Notes: generated by a model from the letters alone, not told the origin. A stretch of 64,000 nucleotides of DNA from Lachnospiraceae bacterium (GCA_910575155.1 CAJTDX010000015.1:1-64000), one strand, 5' to 3'. Counted from the first letter of the stretch, positions 23,503 to 32,339 are shown. Translations and numbers: made by a program.

Positions 23503-25423
23503 GATTCTAATGGACATCGAAAGTTTCAGCAGTGTTGACCTAACAAAAGCGGGCGTTTACCGATATGCGGAAAGCCCAGATTTTACAGTTTTGCTGTTTG
23601 CTTATTCGGTAGATGGCGGCGAAGTACAGGTGGTTGACCTTGCCTGCGGTGAGGAAATCCCTGCAGATATCGTGGAGGCGCTTTCGGATGATTCCGTCAT
23701 TAAGTGGAGTTACAATAACAATTTCGAGCGTGTTTCTTTGTCAAATTATTTCGGCACATGGTTTGAGCCTGGGAGCTGGCGCTGCACGATGGTGTGGGCG
23801 GCTTACCTCGGTCTTCCGCGGTCACTGGAGGATGTGGGCGCGGTGCTTGGGCTGGAAAAGCAGAAGCTGTCCGAAGGGAAAGAGCTGATCCGGTATTTCT
23901 GTGTCCCGTGCAAGCCGACCAAGGCGAACGGCGGCAGGACGCGGAACCTGCCTGAACACGACAGGGAGAAATGGGAGCGCTTCAAGGCATATAACCTCCG
24001 TGATGTGGAGGCGGAGATGCAGATACAGCAGAGGCTTGCCAAATTCCCTGTGCCGGATTTTGTGTGGGAGGAGTACCGGCAGGACCAGGAGATCAACGAC
24101 CGGGGCATCGGGGTGGATATGGAAATGGTCGCACAGGCAATAGCCATGGACGGACGATCCAAGTCTGAACTGTCAGCCGCCATGCAGGAACTGACGGAAC
24201 TGGAGAACCCAAATTCCGTGCAGCAGATGAAACAGTGGCTTTCAGAGAATGGGATAGAGACGGATTCACTCGACAAGAAAGCGGTGGCGGGGCTTCTGCA
24301 GGATGCGCCGGAACCTTTGAAAACAGTGCTGACGCTCCGGCAGCAGCTTGCCAAATCCTCCGTGAAGAAATATCAGGCAATGGAGAATGCGGTGTGTGCG
24401 GACAGCCGTGCGCATGGGATGTTTGCCTTCTACGGAGCTAACAGGACGGGGCGGTTCTCCGGGCGCATTATCCAGTTGCAGAATTTATATAAAAACACAA
24501 TGCCTGACCTGGCACAGGCGAGGGAGCTTGTAAGGTGCGGTGATTTTGAGGCGCTGGAAATTTTATATGATTCCGTGCCGGAGGTGCTTTCGGAACTGAT
24601 CCGCACGGCTTTCGTGCCGCAGGACGGCAGGAAGTTCATTGTGGCGGACTTTTCCGCAATTGAGGCGCGGGTGCTTGCGTGGCTTGCCGGGGAGAAATGG
24701 GTGTCAGAGGTGTTTGAAAAAGGCGGTGACATTTACTGCGAAACTGCTTCCCGTATGTTCCACTGCAAAGTTGAAAAACATGGTGAAAATGCGGATCTGC
24801 GGCAGAAAGGGAAGCAAGCCGTTTTATCCTGTGGATATGGCGGATCAAGCGGCGCGCTGAAAGCAATGGGCGCATTGGAGGCGGGGATGACGGAGGATGA
24901 GCTGCAGCCGCTTGTGGACAGCTGGAGGGAGGCGAACCCCAACATTGTGCAGCTCTGGTGGGCGGTTGACCGCGCGGTGAAGGAGTGCATTAAAAAGAGG
25001 ATGCCCACAGAGACACACGGCATCCGGTTTGATTACCAGAGCGGCATGATGTTCGCCACGCTCCCATCGGGCAGGCGGCTTGCCTATGTGAAGCCGCGCA
25101 TCGGGGAGAACCGTTTCGGCGGGGAGTCCGTCACCTACATGGGCGTGGGCGGCACGAAGAAATGGGAACGTCTGGAAAGCTATGGTGCGAAATTTGTCGA
25201 AAATCTTGTTCAGGGCATTGCCCGCGACATTTTATGCTACGCCATGCAGACGCTTAAGAACTGTGCGATTGTGGCACACGTCCATGATGAAATCATCATC
25301 GAGGCGGACAGGAGGATGTCCGTGGAGGCTGTGTGCGAACAGATGGGCAGGACGCCGCCCTGGGCGAAAGGTTTATTGCTCCGCGCGGATGGTTACGAGT
25401 GTTCGTTTTACCAGAAGGATTAG
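23495..25423 (+). CDS. phage DNA polymerase, family A
   Basis: A 642-residue replicative polymerase of the DNA polymerase I family. The GTG at 23495 is chosen because AAGGAGG lies 6 bases upstream. The proofreading 3'-5' exonuclease begins at once (MDIESFS, D7 and E9). The polymerase motif A is VADFSAIEARVLAW (D385), motif B lies in RQKGKQAVLSCGYGGS, and motif C is HVHDEIIIE (D598-E599). There is no 5'-nuclease domain, as usual in phage enzymes. It should copy the phage genome with VapE and the SNF2-type helicase downstream. Confidence 0.93.
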   Translation: MNEILMDIESFSSVDLTKAGVYRYAESPDFTVLLFAYSVDGGEVQVVDLACGEEIPADIVEALSDDSVIKWSYNNNFERVSLSNYFGTWFEPGSWRCTMVWAAYLGLPRSLEDVGAVLGLEKQKLSEGKELIRYFCVPCKPTKANGGRTRNLPEHDREKWERFKAYNLRDVEAEMQIQQRLAKFPVPDFVWEEYRQDQEINDRGIGVDMEMVAQAIAMDGRSKSELSAAMQELTELENPNSVQQMKQWLSENGIETDSLDKKAVAGLLQDAPEPLKTVLTLRQQLAKSSVKKYQAMENAVCADSRAHGMFAFYGANRTGRFSGRIIQLQNLYKNTMPDLAQARELVRCGDFEALEILYDSVPEVLSELIRTAFVPQDGRKFIVADFSAIEARVLAWLAGEKWVSEVFEKGGDIYCETASRMFHCKVEKHGENADLRQKGKQAVLSCGYGGSSGALKAMGALEAGMTEDELQPLVDSWREANPNIVQLWWAVDRAVKECIKKRMPTETHGIRFDYQSGMMFATLPSGRRLAYVKPRIGENRFGGESVTYMGVGGTKKWERLESYGAKFVENLVQGIARDILCYAMQTLKNCAIVAHVHDEIIIEADRRMSVEAVCEQMGRTPPWAKGLLLRADGYECSFYQKD

Positions 25424-25434
25424 GCAGGGGGTGC

Positions 25435-25770
25435 ATGATGGAACGGCTGCGGATTGAATACGGAACGGGATATATGGAGCTGAACGTGGAGGCGTTCTTC
25501 CCCTGCAAGATGCCGGCGGCAAGGAAAGCCGTGAGGCTCATCAATTCATACTGCTCTGATGAAACGAGGGCGGAGCTGCTTTCGGAGCTGCGGGAAATGG
25601 CAGACGGGTATGCGGCACTATGCAAAATGTACAAAGGAATAGAGGAGGCGCTTCCTGCGGATACCCCGGAGCGGAGGCACTGGAGGGCGCAGTTTAACAA
25701 AACGGAAGTCCTCCGCAGAAGGATGGAGGGGAATATCAGATTGATTTCAGGAGGGAAAAAAGATGACTGA
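25435..25770 (+). CDS. small phage hypothetical protein
   Basis: About 111 residues from the ATG at 25435 (the adjacent ATG at 25438 is equally possible), following GGCAGGGGG. It begins with a strand (RLRIEYGTGYMELNVEAFFP) and continues as charged helices (ARKAVRLINSYCSDETRAEL). No family is recognised. It lies in the polymerase operon and overlaps the next gene by 8 bases. Confidence 0.7.
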   Translation: MMERLRIEYGTGYMELNVEAFFPCKMPAARKAVRLINSYCSDETRAELLSELREMADGYAALCKMYKGIEEALPADTPERRHWRAQFNKTEVLRRRMEGNIRLISGGKKDD

Positions 25771-25945
25771 TGTGATGCCGGAATGCAGGACACACGGCGA
25801 CTGTTTCGCAAACAGGGGCGGCGTCTGCACCTGCTTAAAGGACAATGACTTTGGCGGGAGGGACTGCCCGTTTTACAAGCCTGCGGACACGGTCCGGAAA
25901 GAACAGCGCAGGCAGGATGGAGGTAGATTTTATGGGAATCAGTAA
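25763..25945 (+). CDS. small cysteine-rich phage protein (60 aa)
   Basis: A 60-residue protein with six cysteines (CRTHGDC, CTCLKDN, CPFYKP among them), probably a metal-binding knuckle. GGAGGGAAAAAAG precedes the ATG. No family is recognised. It overlaps both neighbours, as is usual for small early phage genes. Confidence 0.65.
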   Translation: MTDVMPECRTHGDCFANRGGVCTCLKDNDFGGRDCPFYKPADTVRKEQRRQDGGRFYGNQ

Positions 25946-26360
25946 ATATAACAGCGAGGGATACAGCGACCCGACCAGCCATGCGGCGTTATCGGGGATC
26001 AGGAGGGAAGAAAGGGCGGCAAAGCGGGCATACCGGCCGCTTGTCTATATATGCTCCCCGTTTGCCGGGGACAGGTCAGGGAACACGCAGAAGGCGAGGC
26101 GGTACAGCAGGTTTGCGGTGAAGAACGGCGCGATACCGTTTGCGCCGCACCTGCTGTTCCCGCAGTTTCTGGATGACAGGAAGCCTGCGGAGCGGGCAAT
26201 CGGGATGTTCATGGGGATGGTGCTTTTGGGGAAGTGTGAGCAGCTATGGGTGTTCGGCAGCACCATATCCACGGGGATGGCGGCGGAGATTGAGAAGGCG
26301 GAAAAGCGGGGTATGCCAATCCGCTATTTCACAGAAAACTGCGAGGAGGTTGGAGGCTGA
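25932..26360 (+). CDS. DUF4406/DUF7768-like protein
   Basis: A 142-residue protein starting at 25932 with GGAGGTAGATTT upstream. The pattern RPLVYICSPFAGD, then NTQKARRYSRFAVKNGAIPF, APHLLFPQFLDD and a final GMAAEIEKAEKRGMPIRYF is the Rossmann-like fold of the nucleoside 2-deoxyribosyltransferase-related phage proteins (DUF4406 or its relatives). The SPF motif and the GxxAE helix mark the nucleotide-binding site. A role in nucleotide metabolism is likely, but the reaction is not known. Confidence 0.75.
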   Translation: MGISKYNSEGYSDPTSHAALSGIRREERAAKRAYRPLVYICSPFAGDRSGNTQKARRYSRFAVKNGAIPFAPHLLFPQFLDDRKPAERAIGMFMGMVLLGKCEQLWVFGSTISTGMAAEIEKAEKRGMPIRYFTENCEEVGG

Positions 26361-26455
26361 TGGGGGGCAAAGTAATGGCAGCGAGGAAACTGGCAAGGCA
26401 GGTGTGGTTTGAACATGGGGAAACGCCAAAAGTAAGGAGGGCGCATCATGCGTGA
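26360..26455 (+). CDS. tiny overlapping phage protein (31 aa)
   Basis: An ATG at 26360 overlaps the previous stop (TGATG) and opens a 31-residue basic protein (GGKVMAARKLARQVWFEHGE) ending at 26455, eight bases inside the VapE gene. GAGGAGGTTGGAGG lies directly upstream. The helix-like, arginine/lysine-rich sequence and good ribosome site suggest a real small gene, though it may only couple translation. Confidence 0.5.
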   Translation: MGGKVMAARKLARQVWFEHGETPKVRRAHHA

Positions 26456-28781
26456 GTTGAGTATTGCATATGGGAACAGCCGCAGCGCAAAGCAGTGGTC
26501 GAACAAGACCATACGGTTTGGGGAATTGAAAGAACGCCTGAAAACGACAATCCGCACACCGGAATCAGCGGAGGAATATGCCCGTTTCCCGAAATCGAAA
26601 AAGGATACGGCAAAAGACCATGGCGGCTTTGTGGCCGGGGTGCTGAAGGGCGGCAGGCGGAAGATTGACACGGTGGAGTCCCGTTCCATGGTAGCCCTGG
26701 ACGGCGACCGCATCGCCCCGGAGTTCCTGGCGGGCTATGAAAAGGCCGTGCCGTATGCCTCCGTGCTTTACAGCACCCACAGCCATACGGTGGACGAACC
26801 GAGGGTGCGCCTTGTGTTCCCGCTGGCAAGGGACGTGTCCCCAGAAGAATATGTGGCGGTGGCGAGGTATCTTGCGCAGGGGCTTGGCATGGATTATTTT
26901 GACGAATGCTCCTACCAGCCTAACCAGCTCATGTACTGGCCGAGTACGCCTTCCAACGGTGAGTTCGTCTATAAAGAGGTGGGCGGTGCATGGCTTGACC
27001 CGGATGAAATCCTGTCGGCACACCCGGAGTGGCGGGACCCGACAAGGCTGCCCACATCCTCAAGGGAGAGCCGGGCAAATTCCATCAGCATACAGAAGGT
27101 GCAGGACCCGCTTGAAAAAGAGGGCGTGGTGGGACTGTTCAACCGGGTGTTCTTCCCTATAAATCTTGCCATGGACGCTTTCCTGCAGGATGTATATGAG
27201 CCTACGGACAAGGAAGACCGCTACCACCTGATCGAGTCCAGCAGCATGGCGGGCGTGGAAATCAAGGAGGGCGGGAAATTCGCCTACAGCCACCATGCAA
27301 AAGACCCTGCCTATCTGAAACTCTGCAATGCCTTTGACCTTGTCCGCATCCACAAATTCGGTGAACTTGATGACAAAGCGTCCTTCAAGGCAATGTGCGA
27401 TTTTGCGCTGACGATTGACAGCGTGAAGGTAGAGGCCCTGGAGGAGCGGCGCAGGCAGGCCGGAGAGGAATTCGCAGACGGGGAGGACTGGAGGAAAAGC
27501 CTGGAGCTTGACCGGAAAGGTGGCATAAAAGACACGCTGGATAATATTGTCCTGATCATCCAGAACGATGGGGAGCTTAAGGGCATTGCCTTTAACTGCC
27601 ACCGGGACGGGATCGACGCAAGGGAGGGGCTGCCATGGGAGCAGATCAAGGGCGGCTGGAGTGATTCGGATGCGGCGGCCCTCAAGGTGTACCTCTCCAG
27701 GAACTATGGCATCTATTCCCCGACCAAGACGAAGGACGCCGTGGTGGCGGTGGCGGCGGAGCGGGCATACCATCCCATCCGGGACTATCTGGAGGGACTG
27801 CCGGAATGGGACGGCATCCCCCGCGTGGACACCCTGCTGGTTGATTATTTCGGTGCCGCTGATAACAGCTACACAAGGGCGGTCAGCCGAAAGTCAATGG
27901 CAGCGGCGATTGCAAGGGTATACCGTCCGGGTACGAAGTTTGACAGCGTACCAATCCTGAATGGCCCGCAGGGCATCGGGAAGTCCACCTTTTATGCGAA
28001 GCTCGCCGGGGAATGGTTCTCTGACAGCCTGACGCTGACGGACATGAAGGACAAATCCGGCCCGGAGAAGCTGCAGGGGTACTGGATACTGGAGCTGGGC
28101 GAGCTGGCGGGCATGAGGAAGGCGGACATCGAGACCGTGAAGTCCTTCATCAGCCGTGTGGACGACAAGTACCGCGCGTCCTATGGCGTCAATGTGGAGA
28201 GCCATCCGAGGCAGTGCATTATCGTAGGCACCACGAATGCGGAGACGGGTTTCCTGCGCGACATCACGGGCAACCGCCGCTTCTGGCCGGTGCGCGTGTC
28301 CGGCAATTCCAGGAAGAAGCCGTGGCAGCTCACTAAAGAGGACGTGGCGCAGATATGGGCGGAAACGCTCGTGCTGTACCAGAAAGGGGAGAAGCTCTAT
28401 CTGGAAGGCCAGGATGCGGAGATTGCCGTGGCGGAACAGGCGGACGCCCTGGAAACGGATGAGCGCGAGGGGCTGGTGCGGGAGTACCTGGAAACCCTGC
28501 TCCCGGAGAAATGGGCGGAGATGTCCCTCTTTGAACGGCGGAGCTATCTGAGCGATTCCGACTTCGGCGTCAGCAAAAAAGACGGCACGGTACAGCGTAT
28601 GTATGCCTGCAATATGGAGATATGGTGCGAGTGCTTCGGCAGGGACGGCTCATCTATGAAGCCCGCGGATTCCTACGCCATTGCCGCCATCATGCGCAAG
28701 ATCGAGGGGTGGGAGAAAGCAGAGAGGACAACGTACCCGCTCTATGGACGGCAGCGGGGGTACAAGCGGAAGCTGTCCTGA
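26448..28781 (+). CDS. VapE-family primase-helicase
   Basis: A 777-residue virulence-associated E family protein, the main replication initiator of this phage type. The C-terminal half is the superfamily 3/VapE ATPase: GPQGIGKSTF at residues 506-515 (Walker A, K512-S513), LELGELAGM as Walker B, and the arginine-bearing ITGNRRFWPV sensor region. The N-terminal 350 residues are typical of the prim-pol-like half seen in such proteins (SRSMVALDGD, YSTHSHTVDEPRVRLVFPL). It should unwind or prime at the origin; a candidate origin follows directly downstream. Confidence 0.9.
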   Translation: MRELSIAYGNSRSAKQWSNKTIRFGELKERLKTTIRTPESAEEYARFPKSKKDTAKDHGGFVAGVLKGGRRKIDTVESRSMVALDGDRIAPEFLAGYEKAVPYASVLYSTHSHTVDEPRVRLVFPLARDVSPEEYVAVARYLAQGLGMDYFDECSYQPNQLMYWPSTPSNGEFVYKEVGGAWLDPDEILSAHPEWRDPTRLPTSSRESRANSISIQKVQDPLEKEGVVGLFNRVFFPINLAMDAFLQDVYEPTDKEDRYHLIESSSMAGVEIKEGGKFAYSHHAKDPAYLKLCNAFDLVRIHKFGELDDKASFKAMCDFALTIDSVKVEALEERRRQAGEEFADGEDWRKSLELDRKGGIKDTLDNIVLIIQNDGELKGIAFNCHRDGIDAREGLPWEQIKGGWSDSDAAALKVYLSRNYGIYSPTKTKDAVVAVAAERAYHPIRDYLEGLPEWDGIPRVDTLLVDYFGAADNSYTRAVSRKSMAAAIARVYRPGTKFDSVPILNGPQGIGKSTFYAKLAGEWFSDSLTLTDMKDKSGPEKLQGYWILELGELAGMRKADIETVKSFISRVDDKYRASYGVNVESHPRQCIIVGTTNAETGFLRDITGNRRFWPVRVSGNSRKKPWQLTKEDVAQIWAETLVLYQKGEKLYLEGQDAEIAVAEQADALETDEREGLVREYLETLLPEKWAEMSLFERRSYLSDSDFGVSKKDGTVQRMYACNMEIWCECFGRDGSSMKPADSYAIAAIMRKIEGWEKAERTTYPLYGRQRGYKRKLS

Positions 28782-28870
28782 ACACACCATGGCACAGGCG
28801 GCAGCCGTCCGAATAAGTGTCCTGCCGCCCGTCCTGTAAAGGGGCGGCGGTATATCAAGGAAAATAACAA

Positions 28871-29000
28871 CATTGGGACAAGAGGACAAGACAAAACCTA
28901 TTGAGAGAAAATAAAAGAAAATATAGAAATGGGCGTGTGTATATGTGTATATACGCGCGTATAGAAAAAATCGGGCTGTTGTCCATCCTTTTGTCCAGAA
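28871..29000. other. candidate phage replication origin
   Basis: The 230-base gap after VapE is AT-rich in an otherwise GC-rich region. GGACAA occurs at 28876-28881 and 28884-28889. The inverse TTGTCC occurs at 28979-28984 and 28991-28996. Between them lie a purine tract and the perfect palindrome TATACGCGCGTATA (28950-28963). Such bracketed AT-rich segments next to VapE genes are good origin candidates; the assignment is inference. Confidence 0.45.
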
Positions 29001-29011
29001 AGGAATACGGA

Positions 29012-29293
29012 ATGCGTGAAAAACAGATTGAGCAGAAGCTGGTGCAGGAAACCAGGAAATGCGGCGGCATCTGCCCCAAGTTTACATCCCCTGGCTTTGC
29101 CGGGATGCCGGACAGGATGATGCTCCTCCCCGGCGGGAAAATCGGCTTTGTGGAGGTCAAGGCTCCGGGGGAAAATCCGCGCCCCCTGCAGATGGCGCGG
29201 CACCGGCTCCTGCGGCAGCTTGGGTTTAAGGTGTATGTGCTGGATGGCGTGGAACAGATTGGAGGGATCATTGATGAGATACAGTCCACATGA
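29012..29293 (+). CDS. VRR-NUC domain nuclease
   Basis: A 93-residue stand-alone VRR-NUC (PD-(D/E)XK superfamily) nuclease. The signature is GFAGMPDRMMLLPGGKIGFV followed by EVKAPGENPRPLQ, with the aspartate of PDR and the ExK of EVK as metal ligands. The start at 29012 follows AAAGGAATACGGA. Such proteins process branched or flapped DNA during phage replication and always sit before the SNF2 helicase gene, with which this gene overlaps by 20 bases. Confidence 0.9.
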   Translation: MREKQIEQKLVQETRKCGGICPKFTSPGFAGMPDRMMLLPGGKIGFVEVKAPGENPRPLQMARHRLLRQLGFKVYVLDGVEQIGGIIDEIQST

Positions 29294-30650
29294 ATACCAG
29301 AGATACGCAGCGGAGTATATCAAGGCGCACCCGGCAGCGGCAGTATTCCTCGCCTGCGGGCTTGGCAAGACGAGCATCACGCTGACGGCGGTCAACGACC
29401 TGATGTTTGACAGCTTTGAAATCCACAGGGCGCTTGTTGTGGCCCCAATCCGGGTGGCCTCCTTCAGTTGGCCGGCAGAGATTGAAAAGTGGGACCACCT
29501 TGAGGGGCTTAAGTACAGCGTGGCGGTCGGAACGGCGGCGGAGAGGCGGGCGGCATTAAAAAAGCCTGCAGACATTTATCTCATCAACCGCGAAAACGTG
29601 CAGTGGCTGGTTTCCGATAGCGGCATACCGTTTGACTTCGACATGGTGGTGATTGATGAGTTATCATCCTTCAAAAACTACCAGACGAAGCGGTTCAGGG
29701 CGCTGATGAAAGTCCGGCCGAAGGTAAAGCGCATCGTGGGGCTGACAGGGACGCCGAGCAGCAACGGCCTCATGGATTTATGGGCGGAGTTCCGGCTGCT
29801 GGACATGGGGGAGCGGCTTGGCCGATTCATCGGGCAGTACCGCACCTCCTACTTCCGGCCGGATAAGCAGAACGGGCAGGTGGTATTTTCCTACAAGCCG
29901 CTTCCAGGTGCGGAGAAGCAGATATACGGCAAAATCTCCGACATCACCATTTCCATGAAGTCCACCGACCACCTGCGGATGCCGGAGCTTATTAATTCCA
30001 GGTACACGGTCTACCTTTCCGAAACGGAGCGTGAGAAATACGAGGAGCTGAAAAAAGACCTTGTCCTGCAGCTTCCGGATGGGGAAATCACAGCCGCCAA
30101 CGCCGCGTCCCTTTCCGGGAAACTGTCGCAGATGGCGGACGGGGCGATTTACACCGATGCGGGCGGAACCATTGCCATCCATGAGCGGAAGCTGGACGCG
30201 CTGGAGGACATCATCGAGGCGGCATACGGCAGGCCGGTGCTTGTGGCTTACTGGTTCCGGCATGACTTTGAGCGGATTTCGGAGCGGCTGAACAAACTGA
30301 AAATACCATATGCCAGGCTGGACACGGACGGTAGCATCCGGAAATGGAACGCCGGGGAGATCCCGGTGGCGTTGATCCACCCGGCATCCGCCGGACACGG
30401 CCTCAACCTCCAGGATGGAGGGAACACGCTGGTGTGGTTCGGGCTGACATGGAGCCTTGAATTATACCAGCAGACGGTGGCGAGGCTGTGGCGGCAGGGG
30501 CAGGCATCGGAAACCGTGGTGGTGCAGCACATCATCACGAAAGGCACCATAGACGAGCGGATCATGAAAGCGTTATCCGAAAAAGACACCACGCAGGCCG
30601 CGCTGATCGATGCGGTGAAGGCAGACTTGAAAATAAAAGCCAATCAATGA
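29274..30650 (+). CDS. SNF2-family DEAD/DEAH-box helicase
   Basis: A 458-residue superfamily 2 ATPase. The start at 29274 has GGAGGG 7 bases upstream. The N-terminus carries a Q-motif-like SPHEYQRYAAEYI, Walker A CGLGKTS (K32-T33), the DELS box in VVIDELSSFK and motif III LTGTPSSN. The C-terminal half has HPASAGHGLNLQDGGN and QTVARLWRQGQ (motifs V and VI). Phage enzymes of this group are thought to remodel DNA or displace protein at the fork. It closes the replication operon with VRR-NUC. Confidence 0.92.
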   Translation: MRYSPHEYQRYAAEYIKAHPAAAVFLACGLGKTSITLTAVNDLMFDSFEIHRALVVAPIRVASFSWPAEIEKWDHLEGLKYSVAVGTAAERRAALKKPADIYLINRENVQWLVSDSGIPFDFDMVVIDELSSFKNYQTKRFRALMKVRPKVKRIVGLTGTPSSNGLMDLWAEFRLLDMGERLGRFIGQYRTSYFRPDKQNGQVVFSYKPLPGAEKQIYGKISDITISMKSTDHLRMPELINSRYTVYLSETEREKYEELKKDLVLQLPDGEITAANAASLSGKLSQMADGAIYTDAGGTIAIHERKLDALEDIIEAAYGRPVLVAYWFRHDFERISERLNKLKIPYARLDTDGSIRKWNAGEIPVALIHPASAGHGLNLQDGGNTLVWFGLTWSLELYQQTVARLWRQGQASETVVVQHIITKGTIDERIMKALSEKDTTQAALIDAVKADLKIKANQ

Positions 30651-30701
30651 CAATCTGAGCCAATCCGAGGGAAACAAAAATATTTTAAGGAGGCATCAGC
30701 T

Positions 30702-31151
30702 ATGGGAATCATATGGCAGTATTTAGACAAAAGGGGCGCGACCGCCAATGCACTGAGGGATTACGGCAGGATGGAATTCATCATCAGCCACACGGATGAC
30801 AAGGTAAAGGCGGTGCATGAAAAAATGGGCGGCGTCAGCAGCCCGCAGTTTGACGGGATGCCGCATACGCATAACCCCCATGCGGCGGAGGACAGGATGG
30901 CGGAAGGGATGGATGAGATAAGCGTCCTGCGGGAGCGGTACCGGGAAGCCGTGGAGTTCATGGCGTGGTTTAAGCCTGCATGGGAGGAGCTTACGGAAGA
31001 TGAGCGGTATGTGCTGGAATGTTTCTACATGGGAGCGGACGGGCCAGCAGTCAATGCCGTCTGCGAACGGTTCCAGATTGAGAGGAATTCGGCATACCGC
31101 AGGAAGAACCGGGCGCTGTCGAAACTGTCCGTCATGCTGTACGGGAAATAA
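30702..31151 (+). CDS. late-gene regulator, sigma region 4-like (ArpU/DUF1492 type)
   Basis: A 149-residue protein. The last 60 residues form a sigma region 4-type helix-turn-helix (WEELTEDERYVLECFYMGAD, then AVCERFQIERNSAYRRKNRA). The N-terminal half is helical (ALRDYGRMEFIISHTDDKVK). Proteins at this position, between the helicase and the terminase, are late-transcription regulators in many Firmicutes phages. A promoter-like site and a hairpin follow at 31172-31260, the likely target. AAGGAGGCATCAGCT precedes the ATG. Confidence 0.8.
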   Translation: MGIIWQYLDKRGATANALRDYGRMEFIISHTDDKVKAVHEKMGGVSSPQFDGMPHTHNPHAAEDRMAEGMDEISVLRERYREAVEFMAWFKPAWEELTEDERYVLECFYMGADGPAVNAVCERFQIERNSAYRRKNRALSKLSVMLYGK

Positions 31152-31171
31152 AAGTGTCCACTTTGCGGGCA

Positions 31172-31199
31172 TGACATTTGGCTTTGGGCGTGGTATGCT
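31172..31199 (+). promoter_or_regulatory. candidate late promoter
   Basis: TGACAT (31172-31177), a 16-base spacer and TATGCT (31194-31199) form a promoter-like site 21 bases after the late regulator and ahead of the packaging genes. TGACAT is a weak -35, as expected of a promoter that needs an activator. Confidence 0.45.
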
Positions 31200-31222
31200 G
31201 ATAGCATGAGAAAATGTCAAGA

Positions 31223-31260
31223 GGGCCTTCGCAGGAGCAAAAGAATCCTGCGGGGGCTTT
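31223..31260 (+). terminator. hairpin in the late leader
   Basis: CGCAGGA (31230-31236) pairs with TCCTGCG (31246-31252), extended by GGCC/GGGC contacts and followed by CTTTCTTTAT. It may terminate early transcription or act as a late-operon attenuator. Confidence 0.6.
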
Positions 31261-31287
31261 CTTTATGCCTATAAGGAGGTGAGGCAG

Positions 31288-31647
31288 ATGCCAAGGAAAC
31301 CGAAGAGGCCGTGTTCCTTCCCCGGATGCCCGAAGCTGACGGAAGGGAGGTTCTGTGAGGAGCATGAGCGGCAGGAGAACCGCCGCTACGAGAAGTACGA
31401 CCGCGACCCGGCTGTACGCCGTAGGTATGGGAGGGCATGGAAGCGTATCCGTGACCGCTATGCAGCCAAGCATCCGTTCTGTGAGGAGTGCCAGAAGAAA
31501 GGACTGCTGCGGCCGGTGGAGGAAGTACACCATAAGCTGCCATTGGCAGAGGGCGGGACGCATGACGAGGAGAACCTCGTGTCGCTGTGCCAGCCCTGCC
31601 ATGCGAGGATTCATGCGGAGCGCGGTGACAGGTGGCGGAAAGGATGA
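31288..31647 (+). CDS. phage HNH endonuclease of the packaging module
   Basis: A 119-residue HNH protein. The start at 31288 is chosen because AAGGAGG lies 8 bases upstream. An N-terminal zinc knuckle (CSFPGCPKLTEGRFCEEH) precedes the HNH motif: CEECQKKGLLRPVEEVHHKL, then GGTHDEENLVSLCQPCHAR. HNH proteins at this place are needed with the terminase for DNA packaging in HK97-type phages. Confidence 0.9.
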   Translation: MPRKPKRPCSFPGCPKLTEGRFCEEHERQENRRYEKYDRDPAVRRRYGRAWKRIRDRYAAKHPFCEECQKKGLLRPVEEVHHKLPLAEGGTHDEENLVSLCQPCHARIHAERGDRWRKG

Positions 31648-32165
31648 TGATGAAATCTATACCAGGTTATCCCGGTTACTATGCAGATGAAAGTGGCGAG
31701 ATTTTCTCAAAGCGAAGTGGAAGTATACGGAGACTGTCTAAACGTATGCATAACGGATACTATCGGGTAAATGTTCGAGACAGCGGGCATCCGGTAAGGA
31801 CACACGCTGAACCGGTTCATAAACTTGTGTTGAATGCTTTTGTTGGTATGAAACCCGATGGTTTAGTGTGCAGACATTTAAATGGGAACCCATTAGATAA
31901 TCGGATTGGCAATATCTGTTGGGGTACACCAAAAGAAAACGCACAAGATGCTATGCGGCATGGCACTGCATCCTGTTTACGGCATGGCGAGAATGCAGTG
32001 GCATCAAAGCTAACATTAGATGATGTGATCACAATAAGGAAAATGTATTCAGAAGGACACTTGCAAAAAGAAATTGCAGGTGTCTTTTCGATTAGCCAGC
32101 ATCACGTCAGCGACATTATTCACGGGAAAACATGGACCCGTGATATTGGGCAGGGGGCGGTCTGA
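31644..32165 (+). CDS. NUMOD4-HNH homing endonuclease
   Basis: About 173 residues from 31644. The NUMOD4 motif IPGYPGYYADESGEIFSKR is at the N-terminus, the HNH core is VCRHLNGNPLDNRIGNICWG followed by TPKENAQD, and a C-terminal helix-turn-helix (SEGHLQKEIAGVFSISQHHV) gives DNA binding. It overlaps the previous HNH gene by 4 bases and separates it from the small terminase. Its AT-rich codon use differs from the phage genes, so it is a recent selfish insertion. No intron was recognised around it. Confidence 0.88.
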   Translation: MMMKSIPGYPGYYADESGEIFSKRSGSIRRLSKRMHNGYYRVNVRDSGHPVRTHAEPVHKLVLNAFVGMKPDGLVCRHLNGNPLDNRIGNICWGTPKENAQDAMRHGTASCLRHGENAVASKLTLDDVITIRKMYSEGHLQKEIAGVFSISQHHVSDIIHGKTWTRDIGQGAV

Positions 32166-32218
32166 TCTCTACAAGGGACCCGCCGGGGAACGGGCGTGGG
32201 GTCACACGCATAAAAACC

Positions 32219-32308
32219 GGAAATCAAACGGGGGATTAACCACTCGGAGATTTCCGTAAAATAAAGGCTTTCAAGGTGCTGCGGCGTTTGATTTCCGCAG
32301 CATTTTTT
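32219..32308 (+). promoter_or_regulatory. attenuator-like leader of the terminase gene
   Basis: GCTGCGG (32278-32284) pairs with CCGCAGC (32295-32301) before a T run, a good terminator. GGAAATCAAACG (32219-32230) is a perfect complement of CGTTTGATTTCC (32285-32296), which covers the terminator loop and the start of its 3' arm. The two foldings exclude each other, the design of an antiterminator/terminator switch. Confidence 0.5.
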
Positions 32309-32339
32309 CAAAGAAAATCAAAGAAACGGGGTGAAAACA

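Noticed and set aside
22147-25982. Many long minus-strand frames opposite the phage genes
   Set aside because: They mirror the GC-rich codon structure of the plus-strand genes and lack family motifs.
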